A stretch of DNA of 64,000 bases from Sphingomonas sp. LaA6.9 (GTDB lineage Bacteria > Pseudomonadota > Alphaproteobacteria > Sphingomonadales > Sphingomonadaceae): NCBI RefSeq assembly GCF_022601895.1, contig NZ_JAKVIO010000014.1, positions 1 through 64,000 of the forward strand, read 5' to 3'. This document shows, in pieces, positions 24,131 through 33,158 of the stretch. Under the pieces are notes generated by a model. The model was not told the origin of the DNA. It worked only from the letters and a program-made list of their open reading frames with translations, and made no database searches. Within the stretch, counting starts at the first letter, position 1. Each line of letters opens with the position of its first letter. Made by a program: the position numbers and the translations under genes.

Positions 24131-25107
24131 GAAGGATCGCCCCATTGCCGGCTCACCAGCCGCGCCGGCTTCAACGCACCATCGATCAGGGCAGTCTCCT
24201 GCAATTCTGCGCCGCCGAGCTCGATCGTGATGTCGAGCGCGAACCAGCGCGTCGTGAGTTTGGTCTGGCTTTGCACTTCCTGCCCCGGATTCAGTGTGTC
24301 CAGCGCTGGACGATCCCAAAATGTGACGGTGCTTCCATAGCCATCGGCCGGTCTTTCCGCGAGCAATTTGCGCGCGGTCTGAACATCAAGCTTTCCGGGG
24401 ATCAGCATCGAGAACAGCGGCGCCTGTTCGGGAAGCAGCGTGTTGACGTTGATCGGCGAAAGCTCGCTGTTGGGAAGTGCGCACACCCAGGGCCTGAGCC
24501 TGTCGTAGAGCTCGGGCGTCACCCCCGCCACGGCGCGCAGCTCGCTCACGTCGTACAACCGCGTATTCGCCGCCAGATAGGGGCTGGCGAGCCCCTGATA
24601 ATAGGAATCCTCGGCACCGTCGGCGCCCGGAATGTCGTCGGTATCGACCCAGTCGGCGAGCGCGGCGGCGACACGGCGCGCGACATCGGGGCGGATCTCG
24701 AGCGCGGCCATGAGCGCCACGAACTGCGCGATGCCCGTGGGATTGGGCTCAAGATCGGCGGCCGAGGCGCCGCGCGAAACGCTGTTGAGGTTGAAGCAGT
24801 TGCCGCCATCGCGGACCCGCGCCTGGGCGAGTCCGCCGGGAATCGGCAGATTGGTCCGCTGGCCGTTCCAGCCGCCTACGAGCGTCGTCTTCGCGGCATC
24901 GCGATCGACCAGATCGGTGATCCGCATCAGCGCCAGCGTTTCGGCCGCCTGGCTATAGGCGCGCGCCTGATCCATCGCCGCGCCATTGGCGGCGAGATGC
25001 GTCGACAGCCGCAGTTTCTCGAGCGCAGCCGCCGCGAGCACTGCCATCACCGCGACCAGCAGCAGTACGCTCAGCAGCGCCGCGCCCTCCTCGCCCCTGC
25101 GCGGCAT
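24127..25107 (-). CDS. gspK: type II secretion minor pseudopilin GspK
   Basis: The 326-residue minor pseudopilin that caps the pseudopilus tip. It has a short leader MPRRGEEG followed by AALLSVLLLVAVMAVLAAAA, the hydrophobic prepilin helix (GspK lacks the +5 Glu, as here). The large globular domain contains the usual NSVS, ADWVDTDD and INVNT segments. The ATG at 25107 overlaps the gspJ stop (TGATG). Confidence 0.92.
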   Translation of the reverse strand: MPRRGEEGAALLSVLLLVAVMAVLAAAALEKLRLSTHLAANGAAMDQARAYSQAAETLALMRITDLVDRDAAKTTLVGGWNGQRTNLPIPGGLAQARVRDGGNCFNLNSVSRGASAADLEPNPTGIAQFVALMAALEIRPDVARRVAAALADWVDTDDIPGADGAEDSYYQGLASPYLAANTRLYDVSELRAVAGVTPELYDRLRPWVCALPNSELSPINVNTLLPEQAPLFSMLIPGKLDVQTARKLLAERPADGYGSTVTFWDRPALDTLNPGQEVQSQTKLTTRWFALDITIELGGAELQETALIDGALKPARLVSRQWGDPS

Positions 25108-25802
25108 CAGTAGCGCGCCCCGACGAGGAAAAGCTGGCGGATCTCGGGCCCACCGATTGGCTTGATCATCAGGTCGACAGCATCGGGCATCGCCTCGGGC
25201 TGGGTCGCATCCCACGCGTCACGCCATTCATCATCCACGCGGAAGCGCAGGCGGATCGATTCGATGTCGTCGAACACGACGGCCGCGGGCAATTCCTCGC
25301 CGCCATCGAGCATCGCAAAGCCCGCACGCATCAGATTGCCATTCTCGAACCGGTATTCGACGCGCTGCAGCGACGCCCGCGCTGCGCCCGTCCCATTGCT
25401 CCAGCCCGAACGGACAAAGCCCAGCAGCGGTGCCTGCCCGCCCGGCGCCGCCGCCGAAAAGGCCGGAATGCGATCTCCGCGAGCATCGCGCGGCATGCGC
25501 GGTACCACCTGGGCGAGATCGCTCGTGAGCACCGCGCCAAGCCGCCGGATCTCCGCCATCTCGGCAAGCCGCACGTTCGCGGCGTCCTGTGCGCGGACAC
25601 TGAAAGTCAGCAGCGCGACACCCGCCGCCGACAAGATACCGAAGATGAGCAATGAGACCATCAGCTCGACAAGCGTGAAGCCGTGTTCGGCGGAACGCCT
25701 CACGGGCGTGAAGCCGTGTTCGGCGGAACGCCTCACGGGCGTGAAGCCGTGTTCGGCGGAACGCCTCACGGGCGTAAAGCCGTTTTGGGCGGGGCGCTTC
25801 AC
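25107..25802 (-). CDS. gspJ: type II secretion minor pseudopilin GspJ with repeat-extended leader
   Basis: A 231-residue minor pseudopilin. The mature part starts at FTLVELMVSLLIFG, with the +5 Glu, and has a GspJ-type globular domain (VEYRFENGNLMR, AVVFDDIESIRLRF). The leader is abnormal: MKRPAQNG is followed by three copies of FTPVRRSAEHG, giving 41 residues before the genuine cleavage site instead of about 8. Only the last G-F junction is followed by a +5 Glu; the earlier three have Arg there. Each repeat contains an in-frame GTG, so initiation at the last one would restore an 8-residue leader. It overlaps gspI by four bases. Confidence 0.92.
   Translation of the reverse strand: MKRPAQNGFTPVRRSAEHGFTPVRRSAEHGFTPVRRSAEHGFTLVELMVSLLIFGILSAAGVALLTFSVRAQDAANVRLAEMAEIRRLGAVLTSDLAQVVPRMPRDARGDRIPAFSAAAPGGQAPLLGFVRSGWSNGTGAARASLQRVEYRFENGNLMRAGFAMLDGGEELPAAVVFDDIESIRLRFRVDDEWRDAWDATQPEAMPDAVDLMIKPIGGPEIRQLFLVGARY
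25675..25773. repeat. three perfect 33-bp tandem repeats inside the gspJ leader
   Basis: Units at 25675-25707, 25708-25740 and 25741-25773 are identical, beginning GTGAAGCCGTGTTCGGCGGA; a decayed fourth unit follows (about 25774-25790). Translated on the minus strand each gives one FTPVRRSAEHG unit. They differ by one base per unit from the repeats in gspH. Confidence 0.97.
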
Positions 25803-26161
25803 TTGACCTGCCTCACGACGGTCAAGCCGGCCTGATTGCGCCCGGTCATGTCGAGAACCGAAATGTCGATCCGGACGATACGTTGGTCGCCTGGGCGCGT
25901 CGTGCGGCGCTGCCAGCGCCAGCGCCGGCCGGCGTTCGTCTCCTCGCCGCTGGTTTCGCCGAGTGCGGGTGCGGTCGGATCGGTCAGTGTCTCGACCGCG
26001 ACATTGCGCGCGACGATCTGCGCGATCAGCTTCTGGTCGAGGTCGGCGGTACTGGACAGCGTCGCGCCTTCGAGGCGCATCAGCGCCAGGGCGGCCAGGC
26101 TGAACACCGCCAGCGCGACGAGCATTTCGATCAGCGTAAAGCCTGACTCACGATCCGACAT
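25799..26161 (-). CDS. gspI: type II secretion minor pseudopilin GspI
   Basis: A 120-residue minor pseudopilin with a short leader MSDRESG, then FTLIEMLVALAVFSLAALAL (+5 Glu present) and a small globular domain ending in LTVVRQVK. GspI initiates the tip complex with J and K. Its leader is of normal length, unlike those of gspH and gspJ on either side. It overlaps gspH by 14 bases and gspJ by four. Confidence 0.92.
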   Translation of the reverse strand: MSDRESGFTLIEMLVALAVFSLAALALMRLEGATLSSTADLDQKLIAQIVARNVAVETLTDPTAPALGETSGEETNAGRRWRWQRRTTRPGDQRIVRIDISVLDMTGRNQAGLTVVRQVK

Positions 26162-26663
26162 TGACCGTTCCGTCCTGCCCGATCGCGATAGCGACTTCCT
26201 CTCCTTCCCGGCGCAATGTCACCGTTGCGGGTTCGCTGAGAAGGCCGGTGGTGTCGAAGATGATCGTCTTGCGGGAATCCCGGCCAATCGTGACGCGCGT
26301 CCCTTGCGGCCATTCGGTGCGAGCCAGCGCACGCTGCTGCAATGGACGCCATTCGCCTCGGCGACGTTCCTCAAAGCCATAGCCCAGCGGATCGATGATC
26401 AGGCTCGTTTCGCGCCCATCTATTATCGCGCCGTCACGCGCGACGGCGACGCGCGCGGCGAAGCGCTCCGCCTCGGTGACCAGACGGCCACGCGGATCGG
26501 GCATCGTCAGGATCACGACGGCGGACATCAGACCGACGATCACGAGCACGATCATCAGTTCGACAAGCGTGAAGCCGTGTTCGGCGTAACGCCTCACGGG
26601 CGTGAAGCCGTGTTCGGCGTAACGCCTCACGGGCGTGAAGCCGTGTTCGGCGTAACGCCGCAC
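26148..26663 (-). CDS. gspH: type II secretion minor pseudopilin GspH with repeat-extended leader
   Basis: A 171-residue minor pseudopilin. The mature helix FTLVELMIVLVIVGLMSAVV with +5 Glu is preceded by MRRYAEHG and two copies of FTPVRRYAEHG, a 30-residue leader. The start is GTG at 26663. The repeats each carry GTG AGG CGT TAC, so an internal start would give the ordinary leader MRRYAEHG. The globular part (WRPLQQRALARTEWPQGTRV) is typical of GspH. It lies 21 bases after gspG and overlaps gspI. Confidence 0.9.
   Translation of the reverse strand: MRRYAEHGFTPVRRYAEHGFTPVRRYAEHGFTLVELMIVLVIVGLMSAVVILTMPDPRGRLVTEAERFAARVAVARDGAIIDGRETSLIIDPLGYGFEERRRGEWRPLQQRALARTEWPQGTRVTIGRDSRKTIIFDTTGLLSEPATVTLRREGEEVAIAIGQDGTVNVGS
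26569..26663. repeat. 33-bp tandem repeats inside the gspH leader
   Basis: Two identical units (26569-26601, 26602-26634) and a third, partly diverged unit (26635-26663) that contains the gspH GTG start. Units equal those in gspJ except for GGCGTAACG in place of GGCGGAACG, which turns Ser into Tyr. Confidence 0.96.
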
Positions 26664-26684
26664 GAGCGCGGATCCCTGCCGTGC

Positions 26685-27164
26685 CTAGCGCCAGTTACCG
26701 ATATCGGCATTCTCTCCCTCGCCACCCTCGGCACCATCCGCTCCCAGCGAATAGACGTCGAATGTCCCGTTCCGGCCCGGAACCGCATAGAGATACGGCC
26801 GCCCCCACGGATCGTCGGGCAACCGCTTCACATAGCCGCCGCGCCGATAGCGATCAGGCTGGGTCAGCGATGCGGGCGGCTGAACGAGTGCGCGCAAGCC
26901 GTCCGACGCACTGGGGTAGGCCAGATTGTCGAGGCGGTACATCTCGAGCGCCTGTTCGAGCAGCGCGACATCGGCTTCCGCCTTCTTGCCCATCGCCTTG
27001 TCCTGGCTCGGCAGGACGTTGATCACGACTATGGTGGTCAGCAGTCCGATGATCACGATGACGACCATGAGCTCCACGAGTGTGAAGCCTTGTTCGCGGC
27101 GCTTCCGTTTCCGCACGACGGTGGCGTTGTGTTGCGTGTCTTCGATATGAATTTCTGTGGTCAT
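26685..27164 (-). CDS. gspG: type II secretion major pseudopilin GspG
   Basis: The 159-residue major pseudopilin that forms the periplasmic pseudopilus. The start MTTEIHIEDTQ (27164) follows a GAGG at suitable spacing; the leader of 26 residues ends RKRKRREQG, then FTLVELMVVIVIIGLLTTIV with +5 Glu. GspG hallmarks follow: ADVALLEQALEMYRLDN, YPSASDGLRAL, and the calcium-loop C terminus (DPWGRPYLYAVPGRNG, SLGADGAEGG). It is eight bases after gspF. Confidence 0.95.
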   Translation of the reverse strand: MTTEIHIEDTQHNATVVRKRKRREQGFTLVELMVVIVIIGLLTTIVVINVLPSQDKAMGKKAEADVALLEQALEMYRLDNLAYPSASDGLRALVQPPASLTQPDRYRRGGYVKRLPDDPWGRPYLYAVPGRNGTFDVYSLGADGAEGGEGENADIGNWR

Positions 27165-27171
27165 TTGAACC

Positions 27172-28398
27172 TCAAACGCCGGCAAGCGACTGGAGTTGAA
27201 GGATGGGAAGAAGGATGGAAAGGACGATGAGCGCGACGATCCCACCCATCACGACGATGATGAGCGGTTCGAGCAGCGATAATGCGGTCGCGGTGAAACC
27301 GTCGAATTCCCGCTCGAGATAATCGGCGGCGCGTTCGAGCGTCATATCGAGCTTGCCCGCCGCCTCGCCGCTCGCGGCGAGATAGACGAGCAAGGGCGGA
27401 AAGACATTTGCGCGCTTCAGCGCCGCCGACAGGCTGCCACCGCCGCGGATCGCCTCGACAATATCCTCGGAAGCGACGCGCAATGCGCGATTGTGGATCG
27501 TGGACGTGGTCAGCGTGAGCCCCTCGAGCAGCGGCAGACGGCTCGACACCATCGTCGCGAGCGTGCGCGCCATGCGCGCGGCATGAAGATCGCGGATCAA
27601 TCGACCGATCAGCGGAATGCGCAGCATCGACCGATCGAACCGTAGCCGGACCGCGGGATCCTTGAGCGCACGCCATCCGACGACACCGAGCAGGACGATC
27701 ACCGCCAGCAGCAGCCACCACCAGTTCACCAGAAAATCGGAAATCCCGATCACGATGCGCGTGAGCAGCGGGAGATCCTGCCCCACCGTGTCGAACTGCT
27801 CGACCACTTTGGGCACGACAAAAACCATGAGCGCGATCACGACGAATATGGCAACGATCGCAAGCACTACCGGATAAGCCATCGCGCTGAGTACCTTGCC
27901 GCGCACCTGCGCCTGGCGTTCGAGCAGATCAGCCAGGCGCTCGAGGATCGTGTCGAGCGTGCCCGAGCTTTCGCCCGCCGAGACCATTGCGCGATAGAGC
28001 GGCAGGAAGCTCCTGGGCTCGCGGCCCATAGCCTCCGACAGCCGTCGTCCCTCGACCACCGCGGCGTGGACGGTCTGGAGAATCGCGCGGACATGCGCCT
28101 GTTCGGTCTGGCGCGAGATGGTGCGCAGCGATTCCTCGAGCGGCGTCACCAGCACAAGCGTAGCAAGTTGCCGCGTGAAGAGCGTAAGCTGCTTGCCGCT
28201 CAGCTTCTTGCGCGCGAAGGCGGCGCCGGAGAACAGCGACGGTGTCTTCTGCGGCTGCCCCGATCCGGGTTCGATCCGCACGACATAGAAGCGCCGCTGA
28301 TCGAGCCGCGCGCGCGCGTCCTCTGCGCTCGGCGCGGCGACGGTGCCCCGCCGCTCGCGCCCGCTCGTGTCGAGCGCGAGATAATCCCAGTCAGGCAT
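27172..28398 (-). CDS. gspF: type II secretion inner-membrane protein F
   Basis: The 408-residue polytopic platform protein. Two homologous GspF cytoplasmic domains (about 70-195 and 275-398) are separated and followed by transmembrane helices (about 170-190, 220-240, 375-400). Motifs include FTRQLATLV, ALMVFVVPKVVEQFD and LLEPLIIVVMGGIVA. The start overlaps the gspE stop by eight bases. Confidence 0.95.
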   Translation of the reverse strand: MPDWDYLALDTSGRERRGTVAAPSAEDARARLDQRRFYVVRIEPGSGQPQKTPSLFSGAAFARKKLSGKQLTLFTRQLATLVLVTPLEESLRTISRQTEQAHVRAILQTVHAAVVEGRRLSEAMGREPRSFLPLYRAMVSAGESSGTLDTILERLADLLERQAQVRGKVLSAMAYPVVLAIVAIFVVIALMVFVVPKVVEQFDTVGQDLPLLTRIVIGISDFLVNWWWLLLAVIVLLGVVGWRALKDPAVRLRFDRSMLRIPLIGRLIRDLHAARMARTLATMVSSRLPLLEGLTLTTSTIHNRALRVASEDIVEAIRGGGSLSAALKRANVFPPLLVYLAASGEAAGKLDMTLERAADYLEREFDGFTATALSLLEPLIIVVMGGIVALIVLSILLPILQLQSLAGV

Positions 28399-29947
28399 CG
28401 ACGGATTCGCGGCGCGATATCCGGACCGCCTCCTCGGGTGTCGTCAGCCCCTCGCGCACCAGCTTGCGCGCGGCCGACCCGAGATTGGGGTGATTGAGAA
28501 AGGCGTGACGCGCAATGATGGCCTCGTCGCCGCCATCGTTGATGAGACGGCGAATGGTATCGTCGATGCGGATCGCCTCGAACACGCCGATCCGGCCCTT
28601 GAAGCCGGTGTGGTTGCAGTTGTCGCAACCCACGGGCTCGTAGATCACAGTACCCGGATCGAAACCGAGCAGCGAGCTGACCGAGCCGGACGCCTGCACC
28701 GGGCGGCGGCAATCGGGGCAGAGCCTCCGGACGAGCCGTTGTGCCAGCACGGCGCGCAGCGTCGAGGCCAGCAGGAATGGTTCGATCTTCATGTCACGCA
28801 TGCGCGTGATCGCGCCGACTGCGTCGTTCGTGTGGACGGTCGAGAGCACGAGGTGTCCGGTAAGCGAGGCCTGCACCGCGATCTCGGCGGTCTCGCGGTC
28901 GCGGATTTCGCCGACCATCACGACGTCGGGGTCCTGACGCAGGATAGCGCGAAGCCCCGCGGCAAAGGTCAGCCCGACCTTGGCGTTGACCTGCGTCTGC
29001 CCGACGCCCTCGATCGCATATTCGACCGGATCCTCGACCGTCAGGATGTTGCGCGTGCCGTCGTTGAGCAGGCGCAAGCCGGCATAAAGCGTCGTCGTCT
29101 TGCCCGATCCGGTCGGACCGGTGACGAGGATGATGCCGTTGGGCTCGGCCAGCGCCTCGCGCAGCAGCGCGTTGGTTTCTTCGGACATGCCGAGCACGTC
29201 GAGCGTGATCCCGGCATTCTCCTTGTCGAGGATACGCAACACGACGCGCTCGCCCGCGCGGCTGGGCAATGTCGATACGCGCACATCGAGCAGCTTGCCG
29301 CCCAGCGTCAGCCCGATGCGGCCGTCCTGCGGCACGCGGCGCTCGGCAATGTCGAGGCGTGCCATGACCTTGATGCGGCTTACGACGACGGGCGCGACGT
29401 GCGGCGGCATGCGCAGCGTCTCGCGCAGCACGCCGTCGATGCGCATGCGTACGATCAGGCCCGTCTCATAGGGCTCGATATGGATGTCGGACACGCCCTG
29501 CCGCGCGGCATCGGCAATTATGCCGTTGATCAGGCGGATCGCAGGCGCATCGTCCGCGGTGTCGAGCAGGTCGTCGGCGGTGGGAAGATCGGTCGCGAGC
29601 AGGTCGAGATCGTCGCCGAGCCCGAGCGAGCCAGCGGCCATTGCCGCCGCCTCGCCGCCAAGGGCATAGCGCTCGGACAGCAATGTATCGAACGCGCCGG
29701 GCGCCACGAACTCCACATCGAAGGGCTGGCCGAGCCAGCGCCGCACCTCGAGCAGGGCGCGGGGATCGGCGCCTTCGCGCATCGCGATCCCGAAGCGGCC
29801 GCCCTCATCCTTTCCCTTCAGCACCACGCCGAACTTGCGCGCGAAACCATAAGGGATGTTGACGATCAGCACCGGACTGTGTGCGGCTTCCTGCGCCAGC
29901 GTTTCGGCCGCAGCCTGCGCAGGCGTGTCTCCGCGGCGGATCTTCAT
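28391..29947 (-). CDS. gspE: type II secretion ATPase GspE
   Basis: The 518-residue cytoplasmic ATPase that powers pseudopilus assembly. It has an N-terminal GspL-binding domain, then the core: Walker A GPTGSGKTTTLY (about 276-287), Asp box EDPVEYAIEG, Walker B RQDPDVVMVGEIRD and a His box VLSTVHTNDA. A zinc-binding insertion carries two CxxC pairs (CPDC and CDNC, about 416-451). It overlaps gspD by four bases. Confidence 0.97.
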   Translation of the reverse strand: MKIRRGDTPAQAAAETLAQEAAHSPVLIVNIPYGFARKFGVVLKGKDEGGRFGIAMREGADPRALLEVRRWLGQPFDVEFVAPGAFDTLLSERYALGGEAAAMAAGSLGLGDDLDLLATDLPTADDLLDTADDAPAIRLINGIIADAARQGVSDIHIEPYETGLIVRMRIDGVLRETLRMPPHVAPVVVSRIKVMARLDIAERRVPQDGRIGLTLGGKLLDVRVSTLPSRAGERVVLRILDKENAGITLDVLGMSEETNALLREALAEPNGIILVTGPTGSGKTTTLYAGLRLLNDGTRNILTVEDPVEYAIEGVGQTQVNAKVGLTFAAGLRAILRQDPDVVMVGEIRDRETAEIAVQASLTGHLVLSTVHTNDAVGAITRMRDMKIEPFLLASTLRAVLAQRLVRRLCPDCRRPVQASGSVSSLLGFDPGTVIYEPVGCDNCNHTGFKGRIGVFEAIRIDDTIRRLINDGGDEAIIARHAFLNHPNLGSAARKLVREGLTTPEEAVRISRRESVDA

Positions 29948-32157
29948 TTCGGTGCCTCACTGGTCGGCACGTCGACCGGCCGGATCGTGTGGGTCGAGCT
30001 GCGCTGGCGGATCTCGCCGGCCGTCGGCTCGGGTTCGGCCGGCGCTGGCGCGGCGGCTGGCGCGGGCAATGCGGCGCCCTCCGCAGCGGCCGGCAACTGG
30101 TCGGCAGGGATCGGCGGTGCCATGTTCAGGTAATCGCGCACCAGCTCATCGAGCGTGGGCTCGCGATCGGGACGCGCGAGAAGCTGTTCGCGGCGCGCAT
30201 AACCGTAGCGCTGCTCGGCGATCGCGCGGGCCTCGGACGCACTGCGCACGATCGTCGGACGGATGAAGATCATCAAGTTGGTCTTGGCGCGCTGTCGCGA
30301 CTTGGCGCGGAACAGTGCCCCGATCCCCGGAATATCGCCCAGCAGCGGAATCTTCTCGATCGTCCGACGCTCATTGTCGTCGAGCAGGCCGCCCAATGCG
30401 ACTATCTCGCCGTCATCGACGGTGATCGTCGTCTCGATCTCGCGCTTGTTGAGGATCAGCTCGTTGAAGTCGTCCGATACGGGCCCTGCGATCGAACTCA
30501 CCTCCTGGCGCAGAAACAGCTTGATCGCGCCGCCCGCGTTGATCTGCGGCTTCACCTCGAGCTGGATACCGACATTCTGGCGCTGGATCGTCCGGAATGC
30601 ATTGTCGAAATTGTCGCTGAGCGCCTCGCCCGTCGAAACCGGAATTTCCTGGCCGACCAGGATCTTCGCTTCCTTGTTGTCGAGCGTGTAGAGCCACGGC
30701 GTCGAAAGGATGTTGGAGGTATTGTCCGACTTCACCGCATTGATGATCGCGGCGAATATCCCGTCATCGCCGATATTGGTGACAATGCCGCCAATGCCGC
30801 CACTGGCACCGATAATTTCCTGCACGGCCGCTTTGCCGAGATCGCTCAGCGATCCGCCGTCATCGTCAGTGTCATCGTCGTCGTTGTTGATCAGCTCGCG
30901 CTCGCTGACCGCTGCTGCGAGCACGCCGATGCGCGGGGCGACATTGGAATAGTTGGTGATGCCGAAGGGCAATCCACTACCCGGCTTGCCGCCAAACAGG
31001 AACTGGACGCCGAGCTGCTTTGCCGCGACGTCCGACATCTCGACGATGATCGCTTCGACAAGCACCTGCTCGCGCCGCGTGTCGAGCTGACGAACAACCT
31101 CGCTGAGCTGGCGTTGAACATCGGCGGGAGCCGAAATGATGATCGCGTTGGCACCTTCGTAGCGCGTCACGATCGCCTGCCCCCTGCCCGGAGTGCCCAA
31201 GGGGTTCACTCCCGTCGCAACGGGCATCGAAACCGGTGTCGGCGCCATTTGTCCGTTGCCGCCTTCGCCCGATGTCGGAGGCTGTACAGGCATTGTCGGC
31301 TGCTGCCCGATCAGTTGCTGAAGCACGGGCAAAAGGAGCGCGGCATCGGCGTGCTGCAACCAGACGACGCGGATCTCGGTGCCACTTGCCGCGCGGACGT
31401 CAAGGTCACGCGCGATCTCGACCAGTCGCGCGACGGTCGCTGGATCGCCCCTGAGCGCGATCGAGTTGCTGCTGTCGATCGGCACGATGGTGGCGGCGGG
31501 GCCACGCGCCGGAGCCCCCTCTCCGCCTCCGGCCACGCCTGCGCCGACGAGCTGCTGAAGCGATGTCGCAATCTCGCGCGCACCCGCATTTTTCAGCGGT
31601 ACGACCGTGGTGGATGCGCTGTCCCTGTCGATCTGGTTCACGAGCTGACGGATACGCCGGACATTGTCCGCATAGTCGGCAACGACGATCGAATTGCCGC
31701 TGCGATTCGCGGTAACCGAGCCTTCCTTGCTGACAAGTGGCCGCAGCGTCTCGACCGCCGAGGTCGCGTCGATCGATTTCAGGCGGAAGACTTCGGTGAC
31801 AAACGCATTCTGCGCGCCGCCGCGACTGCCTACACGTCCGGGCTGCGAAGCTGCGGTGTCGGCGGGCTGAACGCGGAACGCTCCGCCCGACGTCGGCACC
31901 GCAACGAGCCCATTGGCGCGCAGCGTGGCGAGGAACACCTCGAAATATTCGGAGCGCGATAGCGGGCGGTCGGTGACCACCGAAACCTTGCCCTGAACAC
32001 GCTGGTCGATGATGAAGGTCCGCCCCGTCACGCGCGCGGCATCCTGGATGAACGCACGAATATCGGCGTCGCGCACGTTGAGTGTGTGCTGTGCGGCCAG
32101 CGGTTGGGCCACGATCAACGCAAGGGCCGTGGCGGCGCCGGTCAGGAATTTTTTCAT
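29944..32157 (-). CDS. gspD: type II secretion secretin GspD
   Basis: The 737-residue outer-membrane secretin. It has a signal peptide ending about AQPLAAQ, an N0 domain (LNVRDADIRAFIQDAARVTG), N1-N3 repeats, an intervening Gly/Pro/Met-rich loop in N3 (about 268-300), and the secretin domain with PLLGDIPGIGALFR (about 625-638). A Pro/Ala/Glu tail follows. No pilotin is encoded nearby. It overlaps gspC by one base and gspE by four. Confidence 0.97.
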   Translation of the reverse strand: MKKFLTGAATALALIVAQPLAAQHTLNVRDADIRAFIQDAARVTGRTFIIDQRVQGKVSVVTDRPLSRSEYFEVFLATLRANGLVAVPTSGGAFRVQPADTAASQPGRVGSRGGAQNAFVTEVFRLKSIDATSAVETLRPLVSKEGSVTANRSGNSIVVADYADNVRRIRQLVNQIDRDSASTTVVPLKNAGAREIATSLQQLVGAGVAGGGEGAPARGPAATIVPIDSSNSIALRGDPATVARLVEIARDLDVRAASGTEIRVVWLQHADAALLLPVLQQLIGQQPTMPVQPPTSGEGGNGQMAPTPVSMPVATGVNPLGTPGRGQAIVTRYEGANAIIISAPADVQRQLSEVVRQLDTRREQVLVEAIIVEMSDVAAKQLGVQFLFGGKPGSGLPFGITNYSNVAPRIGVLAAAVSERELINNDDDDTDDDGGSLSDLGKAAVQEIIGASGGIGGIVTNIGDDGIFAAIINAVKSDNTSNILSTPWLYTLDNKEAKILVGQEIPVSTGEALSDNFDNAFRTIQRQNVGIQLEVKPQINAGGAIKLFLRQEVSSIAGPVSDDFNELILNKREIETTITVDDGEIVALGGLLDDNERRTIEKIPLLGDIPGIGALFRAKSRQRAKTNLMIFIRPTIVRSASEARAIAEQRYGYARREQLLARPDREPTLDELVRDYLNMAPPIPADQLPAAAEGAALPAPAAAPAPAEPEPTAGEIRQRSSTHTIRPVDVPTSEAPK

Positions 32158-32984
32158 TATCTCGCTATCGCAATGGCAATGGGAATGACTTCGGCGCCGC
32201 GCTCGACGGTGACCGAAAGGGTGGATCCGGGACGCGCCGCCGCAGCAAGCCGCGCCGCGTCGTCGGGCGATCCGATGGGCTGGCCGTTGATCGCGACCAG
32301 AATATCGCCGTCGCGAAAACCCGCCGAACGGAATGCGGTTCCATCACCGCCCGAACGGACGACGAGCCCGGTAACGCGCCCATTCTCCGTGCGCGGCAGA
32401 AACTGGATGCCCTGACGGATCTGATCGACGGTGACAGGGCTGCCCGCCGCGCTGTCGAGCGTCGCATCGGTCGCAACGCCCGGAGCGATCTCGGACGCCT
32501 GCGGTGCCGCCACTGACTGGTCGATATAGAGCTGCTCGATCGCGCCCCCGCGGTCGATGCTCACGCTGTCGAACGCCACGGATTTCAAAATCACGCCGGG
32601 CAGGATCTCGTCGCCGACCCCGAAGCTTGTCTGCACACCGTCAGGCCCGGCGATGATGGCCGACCCGCGCCCCGAAACTTCGTCCAGGCGGGTGCCGAAA
32701 AGCGTCAGTTGAAGCGAGGTGACGACTGCCGCGCCCGAATCCTGCAGTCGAAAGAAGGGATCGAAGCTTCGGAACAGTTCGACACGGTTTGCGACCGCGC
32801 CCGCCGCACGATCCTGCAGTCGCCAGGTACCCAGTGGATTGACCGGGGTGACGATCGTCCACACCAGCTGCGCGCAGAGCACGGCGAGGATCGTGATGAG
32901 CACGAGTTCCGCAATGCTGTATGCACTGTAGCGCGGCAGACGCCGCAACAGCCGTTTGGCTCTGCCATCAAGACTAAGACGCAA
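32157..32984 (-). CDS. gspC: type II secretion protein GspC
   Basis: The 275-residue inner-membrane protein that links the platform to the secretin. One transmembrane helix (about 26-45) is followed by a homology region (WRLQDRAAGAV..., LQLTLFGTRLDEVSGRGSAI) and a C-terminal PDZ domain (about 180-275; GLVVRSGGDGTAF, GFRDGDILVAINGQPIGS). The frame opens with TTG at 32984, with GGGGAG a few bases upstream. First gene of the 12-gene gspC-N operon. Confidence 0.92.
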   Translation of the reverse strand: MRLSLDGRAKRLLRRLPRYSAYSIAELVLITILAVLCAQLVWTIVTPVNPLGTWRLQDRAAGAVANRVELFRSFDPFFRLQDSGAAVVTSLQLTLFGTRLDEVSGRGSAIIAGPDGVQTSFGVGDEILPGVILKSVAFDSVSIDRGGAIEQLYIDQSVAAPQASEIAPGVATDATLDSAAGSPVTVDQIRQGIQFLPRTENGRVTGLVVRSGGDGTAFRSAGFRDGDILVAINGQPIGSPDDAARLAAAARPGSTLSVTVERGAEVIPIAIAIAR

Positions 32985-33158
32985 TTGCTGCTCCCCGGAC
33001 CAGACGGCTGCGCTAGTGCGGCATTGTTACCTGTCCATGACGCTCTTATTGCCACAATGTGACACTCGGCAACTCCTTCTGCGGGCTTACTCCGTAATTC
33101 ATCGCGATTTCCGCCCAGCCTCTTGAATTCGGAGGCTCGTCCCGGCTTAAGATCGAGC

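Noticed and set aside
25675-26663. The 33-bp repeats as a CRISPR array
   Set aside because: The units are directly adjacent without spacers, lie in frame inside coding sequence and have no cas genes nearby.
29881-31962. A 693-codon open frame antisense to gspD
   Set aside because: gspD is complete and in operon register; the antisense product shows no recognisable motif.
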